Shown here one piece after another: positions 63,150 to 64,000 of a DNA stretch of 64,000 nucleotides. The stretch is from Microbulbifer sp. TB1203. GTDB taxonomy: Bacteria > Pseudomonadota > Gammaproteobacteria > Pseudomonadales > Cellvibrionaceae. How positions within the stretch are numbered: the first letter of the stretch is position 1; every line of letters starts with the position of its first letter. The stretch covers positions 1,488,001 to 1,552,000 of the forward strand of contig NZ_CP116899.1 of assembly GCF_030997045.1 (NCBI RefSeq), given 5' to 3'. The notes beneath the pieces were generated by a model. That model was not told the origin of the DNA and did not search any database. It saw nothing but the letters and a program-made list of their open reading frames with translations. The translations under genes were made by a program, and so were the position numbers.

Positions 63150-63186
63150 AAAATCCAGCCAGCGGCGGCACCACTGGCTGGATTTT
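63150..63186. terminator. Bidirectional intrinsic terminator
   Basis: AAAATCCAGCCAG and CTGGCTGGATTTT form a perfect 13-bp stem with an 11-base loop, A-rich on one side and T-rich on the other. It separates the convergent DUF819 and cold-shock genes. Confidence 0.85.
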
Positions 63187-63213
63187 CAAAGAAGATTTTT
63201 CGGCGGGGAAGGT

Positions 63214-63429
63214 TTATTCGCGAGGAATCACGTCTTCCGCCAGCAGGCCTTTTTCACCCTGTTGCATTTCGAATTCCACCGCCTGGCCTTCGTTCAGGGT
63301 TTTGTAGCCCTCTCCGCGAATACTGCGATAGTGTACAAAGATATCTTCGGTTCCCTCACCACAGGTGATGAAGCCATAGCCTCGAGCATTGTTGAACCAC
63401 TTCACGGTACCTGTAACGCGATCACTCAT
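63214..63429 (-). CDS. Cold-shock-domain protein
   Basis: 71 residues, one cold-shock domain. RNP1 is ARGYGFITC and RNP2 is DIFVHYRSI, with GTVKWFNNARG at the N-terminus. The phenylalanines typical of RNP1/2 are mostly kept. It should bind single-stranded RNA or DNA as a chaperone. The 284 bases upstream (63430-63713) have no gene and may hold the long 5' leader usual for such genes. Confidence 0.93.
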   Translation of the reverse strand: MSDRVTGTVKWFNNARGYGFITCGEGTEDIFVHYRSIRGEGYKTLNEGQAVEFEMQQGEKGLLAEDVIPRE

Positions 63430-63713
63430 TAAGCCAACCTCATTATTGTTATTGCGTTTACCTCATGTCCAAAGGGGCAAACGCCACCCCATAATCAGCG
63501 GCTCTGCCGCTGTCCTGTACGCCCGCCGGATCGCTCCCGACGAACGTCCTCTGATTCTTAGATAAAATGACGCCAGTGTCCAGATTTCACTGTGAATTTA
63601 ATCCCATGGATTGTGAGTTATGCGCAATATATCACCAAAACAATTCCGTCAAACCCCCTATAACTGACCAATTGTGCTTTTATGGATTTCTTCGCATTGG
63701 TCCGTCCGTTCCA

Positions 63714-64000
63714 TTATGTGGTCGCCATTTCCGGTACCTCGGCAATATGCAGAGTGGAGGTCGGGAAAGCGCAGGAGGCCCCGTGCCCTTCGATAATCTG
63801 CAGGACCCGCAACAGGATATCCTGCTTGATTTCGTGATAGCGAATCCACTCGGTGGTTTTGGTGAAGGTGTAGATAAAGAAATCCAGCGACGAGGGGGCG
63901 AAACTGTTGAAATTGACAATCAGCGTCTGGTTGCCGTCGATCTCCGGATGTTGCTGCAGCATTTTTTTGACATCGTCGACAATAAACTTCATTCGGGGTG
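63714..64000 (-). CDS. MscS-family mechanosensitive channel, C-terminal end (partial)
   Basis: At least 95 C-terminal residues are present and the gene runs off the window edge. PSSLDFFIYTFTKTTEWIRY, HEIKQDILLRVLQIIEGHG and SCAFPTSTLHI match the C-terminal alpha/beta domain of MscS channels. The ATG at 63992 (MKFIVDDVKKML) is probably internal, since the frame continues upstream with CCC-CGA (Pro-Arg). Confidence 0.85.
   Translation of the reverse strand, partial: PRMKFIVDDVKKMLQQHPEIDGNQTLIVNFNSFAPSSLDFFIYTFTKTTEWIRYHEIKQDILLRVLQIIEGHGASCAFPTSTLHIAEVPEMATT

Overview
The window looks like a chromosomal segment of a marine gammaproteobacterium of the Cellvibrionales type (Microbulbifer-like). 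This is an inference from the mix of genes: a full Na+-NQR operon with apbE and nqrM, lolCDE, an acnD/prpF-type methylcitrate operon, mfd-csiV, sthA, and a TonB-receptor operon. No rRNA or tRNA gene was seen.

The left third (1-10200) is accessory and heavily decayed. It holds a beheaded histidine kinase, a response regulator cut inside its HTH, an IS1595 remnant, a two-copy 90-bp IS-end-like repeat, small unknown genes (two of them shorter than 60 codons), an interrupted acetyltransferase-like gene, a UPF0175 antitoxin-like gene, a dbpA remnant, an M14 peptidase with a duplicated 3' end, and a lone IS605-type tnpB. PolB and a receptor/response-regulator/kinase operon follow (10235-17121).

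17122-23522 is an AT-rich island preceded by nested repeats. It carries a protein with two GHKL ATPase domains, a receiver protein with an unrecognised C-terminal domain, a C5 cytosine methyltransferase and a Vsr endonuclease. It looks like a DNA-modification or defence module with a phosphorelay-like front end and is the best candidate here for an undescribed system.

23585-31059 is a patchwork. Three truncated copies of the 3' end of prpF lie on the same strand, downstream of the intact prpF, and are separated by unrelated cargo: DTW protein, GNAT, DUF4234 protein, AraC regulator, SRPBCC protein, a frameshifted alkyltransferase gene and an AlbA_2 protein. A 3 x 173-bp tandem array lies in the same stretch.

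From 31060 to the end the content is mostly core. It comprises the methylcitrate operon (GntR-prpB-prpC-acnD-prpF) with two palindromic operators, lolCDE, a winged-helix/TPR regulator, a PQQ-propeller protein, sthA with a thioesterase, nqrABCDEF-apbE-nqrM, a long GAPDH, mfd, csiV, a DUF819 protein, a cold-shock protein and the 3' end of an MscS channel. Palindromic REP- and MITE-like repeats fill many of the gaps between these genes.
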